The position numbers were made by a program, and so were the translations under genes. Below the pieces are notes generated by a model. It was not told where the DNA came from, made no database searches, and was given only the letters and a program-made list of their open reading frames with translations. Below are positions 10,601 through 23,108 of a stretch of DNA of 64,000 nucleotides, in pieces (the first letter of the stretch is position 1; each line of letters starts with the position of its first letter). The stretch covers positions 434,001-498,000 of the forward strand of contig JAZKJV010003124.1 in NCBI GenBank assembly GCA_037367405.1. The letters are read 5' to 3'. The stretch is from Ottelia alismoides. Taxonomy: Eukaryota > Streptophyta > Magnoliopsida > Alismatales > Hydrocharitaceae.

Positions 10601-10799
10601 CTCTATGACCAAGATATAAGAATACACTCATTGTTTGTTTCTAAATGTTGGAAATAAACATGAATTCTGGAATGGAACTATCATAAAGAGTTATGATGAA
10701 GATATTTCAGATAGTAATCTAAAATCTAGTGGGATCCACTAAATTAGAAATTTAATGAATGGTTCATTAACATTTCTAAACACTGAAATTAAACCTCAA
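7641..10799 (+). other. Noncoding 5' half of element 1 internal region (gag position)
   Basis: About 3.2 kb where gag and protease would normally lie. I see no recognisable gag, zinc knuckle or protease and no long frame. The AT-rich parts differ clearly between elements 1 and 3. Two islands stay nearly identical: 8620-8715 and 8977-9410, matching 56668-56775 and 57028-57440 in element 3 and, inverted, 38100-38520 and 38775-38890 in element 2. The second island contains the small hairpin GCAAGT-TGG-ACTTGC and CCCCAATA pairing with TATTATTGGGG. Confidence 0.7.
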
Positions 10800-12745
10800 G
10801 ATCAATAGGAGGATGAAGATCGTTTGACAATGATCTAGCATCAAGCCTTGGACATTTGTCTATTGATTTGATCAGTAGAATAGTAAGAAATGAAACTTTA
10901 GAATGTCTAAAATTTCAAAACTTACATTCTTATGAATATTGTATTCAAAAGTAAAAATGTCCAATACACCCTTCTTTGGGAATTGTGTAAGATGTCAAGG
11001 TATTTAGGATCTCATACATATTGATGTATGCAGATCATCTATATCATAGTAAACATTGTGGATATGTGATATCTGTTGATGATTATGTATGATATGAGAT
11101 TTCTTCTCTTTACCTAAGAAACCTTTGAAATGTTCAAAGATTTCATTATTTTTGGTTTAGAACCAAAGTTTGAAAAAAGATAAAATGAATTTGATCTAAT
11201 CTAGGTAGCAAGTACCTACTAGATAAATTCGAAGAATACCTTATGGAGATATGAATATCATTTCTATCTCAATCCTCCTAACACACCTTAACTCAATAGA
11301 GTTATATGGAGATACAATTGGATCATGTGTAACATGATCTTTTCAATGATGAATTTTAGCATAATTATCCCTTAGTTTCCAGGTATGTATGTATAGTAGA
11401 GACTAAAATGTATATCCTTAAGAAGGTTTCATGTATGTTGGAATCTAGCACTTGAGAGTGCTGCTTCATTAGGAAAATAAAGGATGGTATTGGATACCTA
11501 CTTTATGACCTTGAGATTCTTAAATATCTCATCTCTGACAATGTGATTCTTAGAGGTTGAGACTCTTGAGAATCAAGATGAAATGAAGTATTGGAACTCA
11601 TTTAATCTTGAGAAGATAATGAGGCTCCTGAAATTGGAAACTAAAAGGACAATTAAAGATGAAACAATAATACCTCTTCAAATGAGTTTGAGGATGGATT
11701 CCATGTGTCAGAGAAATCTGACAATGATTGAACTTCATGTGATGAAGCTTCTGAAGATCATAGCATGGATAGATGGATAGCAATAAAAGTCTAATGTAGA
11801 CTTCATATACAAGTGTTGTATATGGACCCTCGAGAATCCACCTATATGGGTAATACCTGTAGAGGTGTAAATGGATTTTCAAGAGAAAGGGAACCTGATA
11901 AGGAGGTAGAGACCTTCAAAGCACGGTTTGTAGGCATGAGCTACACACTGGAAGAGAAGACATTGCTTGCAATGAGACTTGCTCTTCGGTGACCATGCTT
12001 AAAACCATCAGAATGTTGCTAACCTTAGCTACACAACTTGACTATTGCATCTTCAAGATGTAAGTTAATATTGCATTCCTCTATGAATACCTCTCTGAGA
12101 TATTCACATGAAGTAGCCCCCGGGCTTCATGGTTGAGGAAAACAAGATGTGAAAGCTAAGGAATCCATCTATGGACTTACATAAGCTTCTTGAAGTTGGA
12201 CCATAAGATTTGATGAAATTATAAATGTTATGATTTCAGATAAAATCTTAATGAACCATGTGAAGCTTAGTGGGTGTGCCATTGTGTTCATCATGCTAAA
12301 TGTAGATAATATCCTAATCATTTGGAATGATATAAGGATAATAATAAGTGTTTTATGGACTGGCTATTCCATATCTTGAAATATGATTTCAAAGATACCT
12401 CAGATCTTAGTTCTGAAGTTGTTCAGAAGCAAAGAGAAGAGGATAATGGGACTGTCACATTTGTAGTACACCTTGGACATATTCTGTTCATAGAAATTCC
12501 AAGAAAGGCTTCTATCCCTTAAGATATGGTCCGACCTATCTAAAGGGATAGCACCTCAAAGAGTTGAGGAAGTGAATGCTAGTACTGCTTGCACTTGTGC
12601 ATCAGTTACGAGAAGCAGAGTGTGTGCTAGATATGTACAAAAGTCAGATATCTGCCATGCAGATGAGTAGCAAAGTTTTGATAATCCTACTATGAAAATA
12701 AAACACTTGGTTGCAGTAATAACAAAATCTTCATAGATGCAAGAT
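10800..12745 (+). pseudogene. Broken copia pol of element 1 (GPI, integrase, RT, RNase H)
   Basis: Recognisable in copia order. GAG-pre-integrase and the integrase zinc region start near 10832. The integrase start, read as DLIHIDVC, is at 11009-11032. The 'RRNRTLLDMVRSMM' region lies at 11311-11351. RT follows from about 11900: KVETFKAR-like, then the YGLKQAS motif with stop TAA at 12182-12184. The catalytic box reads NVDN (12299-12310) instead of YVDD. The 'FLP..GT.LSK..AP' RNase H lead-in is near 12500. Frame changes and stops are spread throughout, so no product can be made. The NVDN change and the stop are shared with element 3, so they predate transposition. Confidence 0.85.
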
Positions 12746-13140
12746 TTTTGAGATAGTGATCTCAAAGTCTTATCTTCAAAAACTTAAGATTTTATAGATA
12801 GAGATCTAAAAGGTCTTAACTGTGGATACCTTAAGAGATAGTGATCTCCAGGAATAAGGGTATTCTGATAAGGATTATGGAAATACTGGTTATGATAATT
12901 GTTAAGCCGTAGTGTCAAGGACACTATAGTTTTTAACAAGATTGAGTATTGATTGCATAAGATGCAACATTCACATTAGATGCGAGCACTATTACTGGGG
13001 ATATGCAAGTGCCGTAAAAGGACTTGGCATAGTCTCGTAGGAACAGAGTGACTGATCAGCTTACCTAGCTAATTTCTAAATAGCCTATGATTGTCACATG
13101 AGTGTGGGTTTAAATGATTAGCCCATTAATGGCTCTTTGG

Positions 13141-13153
13141 GCTACTGGGAGAT
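13141..13153 (+). other. Polypurine tract of element 1
   Basis: CTACTGGGAGAT directly before the 3' LTR. Element 3 has the better-preserved CTAGTGGGAGAT at the same place, the usual copia plus-strand primer form. Confidence 0.75.
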
Positions 13154-15664
13154 TGTTGGAAATGCGAGCCCACGGCGAGCCATTATGCAATAAATGTTAT
13201 TGCAAATATCATTCCCTGATCTGAAATGAAGAATAATTAATTTGCATAATAGGCCCCTTAGTACAATTAGTGTTATGTACCATGGCCATCTTAATAATCA
13301 TACAGCTGCTGATTCAACTATTAAATCATAGAAGCTGGTGCTTGGATGAATATCTAAAGGGTTAGATAGAGGACTCATCGAGCATCGTCAAATGATTATT
13401 AAGAGATGATCTCCAGCCTGAGTAGGAGATGACAATCCAATCTCTGAAGGCTGATATCTGACCGACCTCTTGATGCAGGTCCTCTGCATAGGAATAGAGA
13501 TTCGGAGGTGTCAGATTAGTTAGGTCAAAGAGTTGACTTAATGAGATCGAGATAACCAAAGTCCTATATCGTATGCTGTCATGATATAGGCACGCATCCT
13601 CTGACGGGAGACAGATGTGTTACTATATGTCTGAGTGTGTACATTTGGCAGACCAATAGGTTGATGACCTAATCAAGGTCTATACACCGGCACGCTGGTG
13701 TGCATATAAGGGCATATGAGTGAAACGATCTCTCAAAGGGATCATACAGGTTCAGTTACTGAACCAGAAGACATGAGCTCACTCATGAGATATTGGGAAG
13801 AATCAAATTCCATGCGCATGGTCGTCTCGCTTTGGAAGCTTGACTGAATTTGTAGGTTTGATATATACTTTTAGTATATGATCAAGACCTAGGTATGATA
13901 TACGCTTTTGGAAAGTGTATGATGGATACCAACTCCCAATGATCGAATGAGAAACTTATTGATAAAACCATGAAGTAGACAGTATAAAGTTGATCCGATA
14001 CTTCGGGTTTAGTCTGAGTCTTCCAGTATGCAGGATGTACAGGTATTGGGAATACCTGAGGGTGATTTGATCATAAACAGTTGTATAACCATGACGCTTC
14101 CATTCCTAGGGAGTGATGAAACGGGTCTGGATTTTAGTGACTCCTCTCAGTAGAGAAGTGATCTGATCTTGCTCCAAGTGTTGGACATTGATCTGAATAT
14201 GATTCAGATACAATGAGAAGATTATATTTACGGTCTTGATTTAATCAAGCATCTATGGGAGGCCCGCGATCTGTATTTGAGATACGATCTCAATATCCAT
14301 GTCACTATACGTGAAACAATACAATCGCCCTGTCCTTATCTCCAAGTATCTGCGGAGAGATTGCATTATTCTTGAAGGGTTCAAGAATAATTCCATAAGA
14401 TCTAAGCAATGAAGAGATGATGATTAAATGTGATTTAATCATATTGATTGGTGAAGAAATTATCCAATTTAATTAAATGTGATTTAATTAATGTGGATAA
14501 GAATAATGTGGATAGAAATATCCAATTATTCATAATATATTATAAATGTGATTTATAATGTATTAAAGAGAGCTAATTATAATTTATATGTGTTGATTAA
14601 TTATTATGTGTATTAGATACACATTGTGTAATTAATTAACAATGTAAATTATATGTTGTTTTGGGTTGTGAATATGATTCACAATTTTTCCATTGCAAGA
14701 TTGCAATATTCTCAAATATAATTGTGAATTATTTTTGAAGAATAATAACCCAACAAATAAATAAAGAGATATTTCCATGGAGATATGCAATCTCGTGAAA
14801 TTCATGAGATTGCTCTCCCCATGGAAATAAGTGGACGGCACATCATTCCTAAAAGGAATGTGTGGCCGTCCACATGGAAGGTATATGGAGATGGAATCTC
14901 CATGTATCTTCTCTCTTTATTTGTTGATTTTGATTTAGGACTAATTTATATTTGATTTTGTAAAATATATTTTAACCTAAATTTGTTGGTTTTACCAACA
15001 ACAATCTTGACCATTGGATTAACATAAATCAATCTCACCCATTGATTTTATGTGTCCCATGGATTGAGATCCATGGATCCCAAAACCGTATAAATAGAGA
15101 GGCACACCATGCTCTCTCTACACATGTGATATGGAGGCTCTCTCTCTCTCTCTCTTTCTTCTCTACACACGTCAGCCCTCTCTCCCTCTAATTGGTGGCC
15201 GACTACCAAACCCTAGAGGAGGGAACCGTCGTCGCCTCCGCCATCGCGCCGCCGCTTCGACGTTCTTCAGTTCTCCGTCTTCTTGGAGAGTTCCTCTCAC
15301 GAAAGAGACGTTTGATCTCGTGCGACGAGATCAGGAGCAACCACACTTGGATCATTTTCTTGGATTGCGAGGACAACGCGGTTCATCCCCGCGCTCGCAA
15401 GCGGTCTCGCCGACGATCGGACTTGAGACAGGAGGTCTCTTCGTTTAGAGACTTGATCAACCACGCTTCAAGAGGTATTGCATTATACTTGTTGTGGTTA
15501 TAGATGAAACGATCTGAGAATGGTTCTCGGATCATGTGGTTTCATCGAATAAAAATTTTAAATTCCGCTGCACCGAACAACTAGTGCGACTAGTTGTTCT
15601 TCGTCGTATCCGATACGACGATCATGCTTCCGTGATGCGCTTGAGGATAATTCTATATCCTTCA
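13154..15664 (+). repeat. 3' LTR of copia-like element 1
   Basis: 2,511 bp, about 98 percent identical to the 5' LTR by eye; the length difference is largely a longer (CT)n tract near 15140. TATA box at 15089-15096. U5 stem-loops SL1 15576-15598, SL2 15602-15620 and SL3 15621-15636; SL3 has one C-to-T change giving a G-U pair. It is followed by the TSD GAGCC. Confidence 0.92.
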
Positions 15665-16202
15665 GAGCCGTGGAGGACTTGGGCCCTGACTATGCTTGAT
15701 TCTGAAGGGGGATCACTACTCGCAAGGTGGAAGGGGACATGCGGGCGAGTGGGAAAGAAACTAGGACGGAGGAGGGAGAGGAGTGGCTACCGTGGATAGG
15801 TCGGTGAGCAGCGAGGCCTCAGAGGAGCATGGGGGAAGTCACTGACAATGCCTAGGGTTAGGACCAAAGGGGGCACGCGGGAGGAGTTTAGAAGTGGGAG
15901 GGAAGGGGTATGCACGATTGAGAGATCGAGGTTTCAGGGGAGTCGCGTGAGGGGTGGGGGCAAAATGTCCTAGCTAAGGTACGTGCCCAAAGTTTGGGAT
16001 GGGTCTTGGGCTTTAGTTCAAGCCACCTCGGGCCTACTTCAGGCCCCCGAACAGGACAGGTCTCGAGTCGGGTCAAGTGGGGCCGAGCCAAGTCTGAGCT
16101 TAGTCTAAACTAATTTTGGGCCGATATTTTAGGCCTAGGCCAGGCCCAATGCCTATTGGTCTTGGGCTGGGCCAAGCCAGCCTAGCTCAATGCACATCTT
16201 TA
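15665..16202. mobile_element. hAT-like non-autonomous element, right half
   Basis: Continuation of the element starting at 4537, after the copia insertion and its duplicated GAGCC. It ends in a GGCC/GGGC-rich subterminal region and TIR AGCTCAATGCACATCTTTA, the inverted partner of TAGGGATGGGCATGG...GAGCT. Short ORFs here are chance frames in GC-rich DNA. Confidence 0.55.
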
Positions 16203-16210
16203 CTCTATAT

Positions 16211-17079
16211 GAACTCTAAATTCACCAAACTCACGTTTAATTTCAAATTAAGAAAATATCCTTCAATGGAGGTGATTGTATAAAAATTAGACTTAATAAA
16301 AAAGGATTATAGTACCCTATAGGTATCCGTACAACCGTGTTTACATTTATCTAATTGTTGTGGTAACCGACAGAATTTTTAGGGGAAAAATTCCAACAAA
16401 GTTCACATCTTTTAACTTTACCACTATTTAAATATGGAATACCAATTGATGGACATTTGAATAGTGATTAAATATGATTTATTAGCCATTGCTCCCTCCC
16501 ATTGACACTTTTTAAAAACTTCATTAACCGTCAAATCCCAATCCCCAGGTCCCTTCTCTCCAACTTTCTTGTGCAAGGAGAGAGACGTAACTGACGGGGG
16601 AGGGGGCTCGACTTCTTCGTAGGAGACATCGATGTCGATTCGGAGGAGCAAAGTGCCTCATGACGAAGGATACTATAAATTTTGAATAGGTGAATGTTGT
16701 CGTTCCTCCAAAGTTGTGCATGGGCTATGGACCACATGACGAAGGATACTCTTGGATGAAAATGTTTGTCTGGACTTGACTATCCAATTTGGCACCCTAA
16801 CCCCCATGTGAGAGAGTGAGGTAGAGCTTGTTTATAAAAGTTTGTTGGGGAAGAAGATATGGTCTGGGGTCGAAGGTTCTAGGGTGAAACTTAAAACACA
16901 GTTTTGGAAGTTGCATAATTGAGTTTCATTGCCCTAGCATGGCGTGATAATGCTTTGAGCCAATTTTGCTTGGCACCAATAATGAGCATGACCCGGGCAA
17001 CTGAGGTTGTGAGTTCGAGAAAGAATCTTTGAGAGCGCCACTATTGTTCATATTGTCTTCCCAAAGTAGGCGGGTACAC
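16211..17079. other. Unassigned DNA with a 16-bp direct repeat
   Basis: No gene recognised. CATGACGAAGGATACT occurs twice (16659-16674 and 16735-16750). GAGTTCGAGAAA near 17012 faintly resembles a pol III B box but has no convincing A box. The junction with the chromovirus LTR is near 17080. Confidence 0.4.
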
Positions 17080-19827
17080 TTATTTCACCCTTGAATGATC
17101 CTTAAGATCCCTTTGATCTCATTCCATTCTCACCCTTTTTTCCAAGTTGACTTCTTCTTCCTTCTTCTCTAGAGAGACAAGAGCAAGAGGGTCCTTCCTT
17201 TGGCGAGACGCGAAGCTTCGGAGCTTCATTACGAGGAGAGGAGGAAGAACGTCGCTGCAAGGGGAAGACGCCACTTAGTTCAGGTCGTTGACCGCATGCA
17301 CGGATCTAAGGACTCACTTTAGGTAATGGATTTCCGACTCTCTCCATTTTCCTTCGCATAATGCGATATAGGAGATTGTTGTTTCTTTGAGGATGGTTGT
17401 TCGATTCGATCCAACCTCAGGATCGCCTATTGCTGTTGGTTTATTGCATGTATTCTCATGAATTCTCTTCCTTGAGTCTTCATGCAGTAATTATCTTAAG
17501 AGTCATCTTGTTGCTAAACGATTTCTGGGTGATGGTCGGGATGACTTTAATAAATCTTATGATACGGACTTGTGGATTCTATTGGTTCTGAGGGTGTAGT
17601 TGTGGTTAAATGCATAAATAGGTACCTCTATTCTTGTGGTTCATACGGTGCCATAACGAACCAGCATAAATAATTATACATATTATATATTTGCCATGTA
17701 ATTTGTATATAGGAATTTCTACTCGTGATTATTAGTGTATCATGGCTTTGATTTAATTATTGATGTTTGAAATTACTGTTTTCTTTTTATGCATCTCATA
17801 AGTTAAATCTTGATATTATCATAATAAAATTTTTCTACTCGTGGTTATATGTATTGTTAGAACTTTTTTTATAGTCTTGTGTGAACAAATGTCGATATCA
17901 ACTTTTCTTTTGGTCGTTTATTGACTCGTTCGGGATTGCACAGGAGTTTAATTTAAGTAATTATTGACACGTCTTCTCTTTTAGGAAGATCCGGTAACTT
18001 ATTAGGAACATTATCCTATTTAAGGAGTTGTCGATTTCCTATTAAAACGTAATGTGTGAATTACCCTAATCATAATTGCAGCCTCATCCTTTCAATATTC
18101 ACGAACAATAAATAGTAACATGAGTTGTACATAATATTAAAATAAAATAAACGGCTTAGATAAAGTTATACTATCTTATTTTCCAATCATGGCTTTTGTT
18201 AAAAAGGCATCTTTTGTTAAGATCATGTATTTCATGAAGATGTCTATTATAGTATGTATCATATAAATGTAAAATTTCTTAATTTGTAAATCTAGTTATA
18301 ATTATCATGGCCGTGTTTACAGGATGGTTGACTCCTAAAAAAAGAAAAAAAAAAAGAAAACCTGAGCTGTATTACATATTTCTGCACATATCTATATCGA
18401 CCAAACTTTCTTACAAACCTTTATTAAGTTTCCTTTATATAATATTACGTATAAATCATATAAGACATACGAGAGTTTAATTCTTTATCGCGACTATGTG
18501 TAAGAATGCACCTTCCACAACACAGTCTTATAGACATGTCGCATAGTTGGAGATACAGTGCTCCTTATTCTCACGATGAGAGCCCGACTATTCTTCATAG
18601 TATAGAATATTGTATGAGATTTCATGAGGGGATGTTTAATCACGCGACCAAAGATTTATTTTTATCAAATATCGAATTGGGTTTGATTGCATGGAATAAG
18701 GAGTTCCAGGGTTTTTTCAACAATCCATAATTGACATGTTCCGTGCAAATAAAGAACCACATATGATACTTGTGGGTATACCTTGTTAATGAAAAGTTCT
18801 GGACATATGAGTCCTGAATGTTAAGGGATTATTATTTTTATTAGTGGAATCGTCACAGTCTCTAGTCAGTTACTTGAATAAAATATAATATACATGTACG
18901 GGATGAGAAAATAAATATTACAAGGTGGGTGCACACCCTTGTAGTCCGGCTGAGCCGACAGTAAGTCACCCCTACTCGAAGGGCATCAGAGAGTGGGGTG
19001 GTGGTAGGTACTCTGGAGAGTTGGGTGGATGTACGTGTGCATCGCACCATACTGATCTATTTTGTGACTATTAGTTTTGGGGTGAACAAGACTCCCCTGG
19101 CAGACTCGATTGACGGAATCATGATTCATTGGGGCTACATGCCTCGTTTCTCGAGTGTCAGAGTACTACCAACCAGACTAACTGAAGGGTCGCGCTTGCG
19201 TACAGGTCTTAGTATGCACTCGGAATGAAGCGATGCAGGTTTCATTACTAGTGTAGATTTTCTCCTTTGATAGGTGAGTCCGGAATAAATAAATAAATAA
19301 GCTACGGACCAAAGAACTTGGAAGTGGATTAATTTGTAAATTGTCAAAATCTACTCATTGTCGTAACTTAATTAGAGGCTTCATATTTGAGTTTCTTAGA
19401 ATATTTTCTTTATACCCCTATAGTTACTGCACTTGCATTACCTACCTGTAATTTTTTTTTAAATTATTGTTATATCCTTACTTGGTCATTTGACTCACCA
19501 ATTACCCCTCTTGGAAATCCAACAGGAAATCTTGAGCAGGAAACCGAGGCGAGAGTTTTTGGCAGCAGTTGAGAACCATTTCAGAGGTTGTTACCTAGTT
19601 GGGCGGTCTACTTTTATTATTTCTCCATCTTCTCTATTGATAATGTAATAATAAGATCTTGGATTATTCTTGTCATCTTAACTTGTGGACGGTTTTCCGT
19701 TAAATGGATATTTTCTCCTGCCATTTTTTTGTATGAATGTTTTATCATGCATGTTGTTTACGATTGTTGTTGGGTAATATTTGTGGATGGGCATTGAGAT
19801 GCGCTCCTACTGAGGTGGGGCATTACA
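17080..19827 (+). repeat. 5' LTR of the chromovirus, 5'-truncated
   Basis: Matches 24882 onward of the 3' LTR nearly base for base, starting at TTATTTCACCCTTGAATG; the sequence before it (AGTAGGCGGGTACAC) is unrelated to the 3' LTR. It ends GGGGCATTACA. About 265-275 bp of the LTR start are missing. Small ORFs inside are LTR sequence, not genes. Confidence 0.88.
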
Positions 19828-19829
19828 TT

Positions 19830-19841
19830 TGGTATCAGAAC
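19830..19841 (+). other. Chromovirus primer binding site
   Basis: TGGTATCAGAAC, one mismatch from the initiator tRNA-Met complement, two bases after the LTR end. Confidence 0.8.
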
Positions 19842-20006
19842 CCAATTACCCCATCAGTTGTAGACAAATGTATGGTATGAAGAAAAACTTCATACATTAG
19901 ACAGGTAGTCCCCTGACTCACGTCTGAAAATGGCATAGTCCATTAGACTTCGAATCTCAACATCGAATCTCATCTCAGTCTGTTTTTTTCTTCTATCTTT
20001 CTCTTA

Positions 20007-20990
20007 ATGCAGATCATACCGCCTCGTAGAAATCAGGCCACGCAACAATTAGATGCAATGATGGCACTGCTGCAAGATGTGCAGCAAAGACAGCTCGCTT
20101 TTGAAGAGCGGTTCACCAGATCAGTATCCGAGGGTGGGTATGACATGGGTGGGGGAGGTGCAGATCTCCCACCACCACCTCCTCCTCCACCTTCTCCATC
20201 ATCGCGACAGGAAGACGTCTTTTCTAATTACCGTAAGGAGAAGGTTCCGTAATTCTTAGGAAACACAAGCCCTGAGGAGGCAGAGAGGTGGCTGAAGCGG
20301 GTAGAGAAGGTCTTTCGTACCATACATGTGCCAGATGAAGAGAAGGTAGGCCTAGCTACATACTCCTTAGCCGGATATGCTGAGGAATGGTGGACCTCTA
20401 TGGAGCCACAGATTGCAATGTCAGCTACTTGGGAGTTGTTTAATGAGGCCTTCCGAGGGCATTTATACCTGGAATACTAGATAGAGCAGTGACATGTGGA
20501 GTTCACGCTACTGGAGCAAGGGAACAGGACCGTGACTGCTTATGTGAACAGATTTACAGAATTGCTGAAGTATGCTGCTAGCACTTTGCCAACGGAGTCT
20601 GACAAGGCATTCAAGTTCTTCCGTGGGCTTCGCAAGGAGATTCGTGAGAGATTGGTACCCCTTCGTTTGGTCACAATGAAGGAAGTGATTGATGCTGCTG
20701 CTCGGGTGGATCAAGACTTACGTGAGAGTAAATCAATGCAGATGAGATCGAACTTTTCTGGCAGGATACCACGCAATGACAGAGCAGGAGCACGTGCAGG
20801 ACAACACTTCCACCCTCACCGTTCTGGAGTGTCGAATAGGTTTACTCACAGAGGAGCTCCTACTTTGGGTCAAGCACTTTCTGAGCCAGAAGGGACATCT
20901 CGTCCGATTTTGAGTACCGTTACAGATGCTCGTGTGGAGGATCGGGTCTGCTATCGATGCAACTAGAAAGGTCACATCCGGTCCAATTGT
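20007..20990 (+). pseudogene. Chromovirus gag (retrotrans_gag plus CCHC knuckle), with stops
   Basis: Gag would form the virus-like particle and bind genomic RNA. The start ATG at 20007 follows a normal leader. The N-terminal part has a glutamine-rich helix and a run of eight prolines. The retrotrans_gag core follows after a TAA (20250-20252), with WLKRVEKVF, AEEWW and FNEAF-type motifs. Two more stops (TAG 20478-20480 and TGA shortly after) precede a long open part from 20496. The CCHC zinc knuckle (CX2CX4HX4C, 20949-20990) is intact in its metal ligands but has TAG at 20964-20966 where the family usually has Gln. Confidence 0.88.
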
Positions 20991-21137
20991 CCATTGGGAT
21001 CTTCACAGTCTGGAGTTGTAGTACGAGGAGGACATCCCCAGCAATGTGGGCACGGCTTTACATCTCAGGGAGGTAGGGGACAACCTTACCAGACTCGTAG
21101 CACGGCAGGCTCAAGTAGATCACAAAGAGAGGGATAG

Positions 21138-21713
21138 TTGAATTCTATTATTGACGGACAAGCACACGCCTCCGGATTGGTAGTGCGAGGTATGATTTCT
21201 GTAGGCGACTTTACAACTCATGCTCTCTTTGACTCTGGTGCATCACATTCTTTCATATCGTTGAGTTTTACGAGTATCTTAGGCCGAGAGCCTACCACCG
21301 TTGCAGACCCTTATCTTATTAAGGAACCTGAAGGTCAGTTGTTTGTGGTCCACCGGGTGTTTCCTGATTGTCTGCTATATATCGGAGGATATATGCTAGA
21401 AGCATACCTATTACTCTTACAGATGGAAGACTTTGATGTTATTCTTGGTATGGATTGGCTCGAGAATCACCATGCATGCCTTGATTGCTTTCATAAACAA
21501 ATCCTTTTCAAGATTTCTGATTTACAAGAATTCGTATTTGATGGGAGTGCTTCCTCTGGGGGAGTAGTCTGCATATCAGCATTGCAAGCACATCGCTTGC
21601 TTGATCAGGGGTGTGAGGGATACATTGCCCATGTCATTGGGGATCAAGTGCAGCATAAGGAGATTTCTAATGTAGATATTGTTAAGAACTTTTCTAGATG
21701 TTTTTCCAGATAA
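21138..21713 (+). pseudogene. Chromovirus aspartic protease segment
   Basis: The protease would cut the polyprotein. The active-site triad DSGAS is present (Asp codon at 21231), preceded by ALF and followed by HSFIS, as in Tekay/Del proteases. The flap-side segment ending ILGMDWL is also preserved. A TAG at 21135-21137 separates it from gag, and the frame is lost near 21690, where the reading passes into the RT frame. No independent start is expected because it is part of a polyprotein. Confidence 0.88.
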
Positions 21714-23090
21714 ATTGCCTGAACTTCCTCCACAAAGAGAAGTAGAGTTTGAAATAACTCTTATTCAGGGAACTCAACCAATTTCTATTGCACCATACCG
21801 GATGGCGCCAGCTGAATTAAAAGAACTTAAGGTGCAGCTGCAGGAATTATTGGAGAAGGGCTTCACACGCCCTAGTACATTTCCATGGGAGGCACCGGTC
21901 CTATTTGTTAAAAAGAAGGATGGATCTATGCGCATGTGTATAGATTACCGATAACTAAATAAGGCGACTATCAAAAATCGTTATCCATTGCCTCGGATTG
22001 ATGATCTCTTTGACAAACTACAGGGGTCATCTGTTTCTCCAAGATTGATCTCCGGTCTGGTTATCATCAGCTGCGAATTAAAGATGTTGATATACCTAAG
22101 TCTGCATTTCAGACCAGGTACGGACATTATGAGTTCATGGTAATGTCCTTTGGCCTGACAAATGCCCCAGTTGCTTTCATGGATATGATGGATCGGGTGT
22201 TCATGCCATTTCTTGATAAATTTGTGGTGGTCTTCATCGACGATGTCCTTATTTACTCGAGCGATGAGGAGCAACACCTAATACATTTACAAACAGTACT
22301 AGAGACGCTGAGGAAACACAAGCTATATGCGAAGTATAGTAAATGTGAATTCTGGCTTCGACAAGTGGCATTCTTGGGCCACATCATCTCAGGTGCAGGA
22401 GTTGTTGTGGATCCTGCAAACATTGAAGCAGTTCTTAACTGGGTACAACCAAAGAACGTGTCAGAGGTCCGTAGTTTTCTTGGCTTAGCCGGATATTATA
22501 GAAGATTCATGAAGGGGTTTTCTCAGATTGCCCTTCTCCTTACTCAGCTGACCAAGAAGGAGACAATATACACTTGGACAGACAAGTGTGAGGAAAGCTT
22601 CCAGACGTTGAAGGACAAACTTACTACAGCTCCCATCTTAGTGATCCCATCAGGAATTGACGGCTTTACAGTATACACCGATGCGTCAAAGGATGGGTTG
22701 GGTGCCGTTTTGATGCAACATGGCAAAGTTGTTGCGTATGTATCTCGTCAATTAAAACCTCATGAGAAGAATTATCCAACCCATGATATGGAGCTTGCAA
22801 CAGTTGTTTTTGCTCTCAAGATGTGGAGGCACTATCTATATGTGGTGGCTTTCGAGATCTTCACAGATCATAAGAGTCTTAAGCATTTGTTTGATCAGAA
22901 AGAGCTCAATATGAGGCAACGACGGTGGATGGAGCTATTAAAGGATTACGAATGCACTATATCATATCACCCTGGCAAGGCAAATGTGGTAGCAGATGCA
23001 CTTAGTCGTAGGCCACGCTCGAGTGAATCCCATCCCCAGCTCAAGACATGGGATCTCCTCGCATCTTTTAGCGACTGGCGTCCCTTCTAG
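21679..23090 (+). pseudogene. Chromovirus reverse transcriptase and RNase H, frame-broken
   Basis: RT lead-in [14 protein letters not shown], then [10 protein letters not shown] and MRMCIDYR, then TAA (21952-21954) where Gln-Leu-Asn-Lys is usual. A one-base loss near 22037 shifts the frame within the 'GSSVFSKIDL' motif. From 22137 the frame is long and clean: FGLTNAP, the catalytic FIDD box (22233-22244, both Asp present), FLGHIIS, the [10 protein letters not shown] connection, and RNase H with [13 protein letters not shown] and the [14 protein letters not shown] end. It stops at TAG just before 23091. Catalytic residues survive but the polyprotein is interrupted. Confidence 0.9.
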
Positions 23091-23108
23091 AGTAGTCGAG
23101 AGACGGTT

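Larger units (their letters stand above)
5124..15664 (+). mobile_element. Copia-derived non-autonomous LTR retrotransposon, element 1 (complete)
   Basis: A structurally complete element: 5' LTR 5124-7626, PBS 7629-7640, internal region, PPT just before 13154, and 3' LTR 13154-15664. The ends are TGTTGG and CTTCA, and a perfect 5-bp duplication GAGCC lies at 5119-5123 and 15665-15669. The 3' half of the internal region carries copia-order pol remnants (GAG-pre-integrase, integrase, RT, RNase H) full of stops and frameshifts; the 5' half has no recognisable gag. About 48 LTR differences in 2.5 kb (by eye, roughly 2 percent) make it fairly young. It inserted into the hAT-like element. It is collinear with elements 2 and 3. 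Confidence 0.92.

Noticed and set aside
16990..17025. B-box-like GAGTTCGAGAAA suggesting another SINE
   Set aside because: The match is partial and no A box is found at proper spacing.
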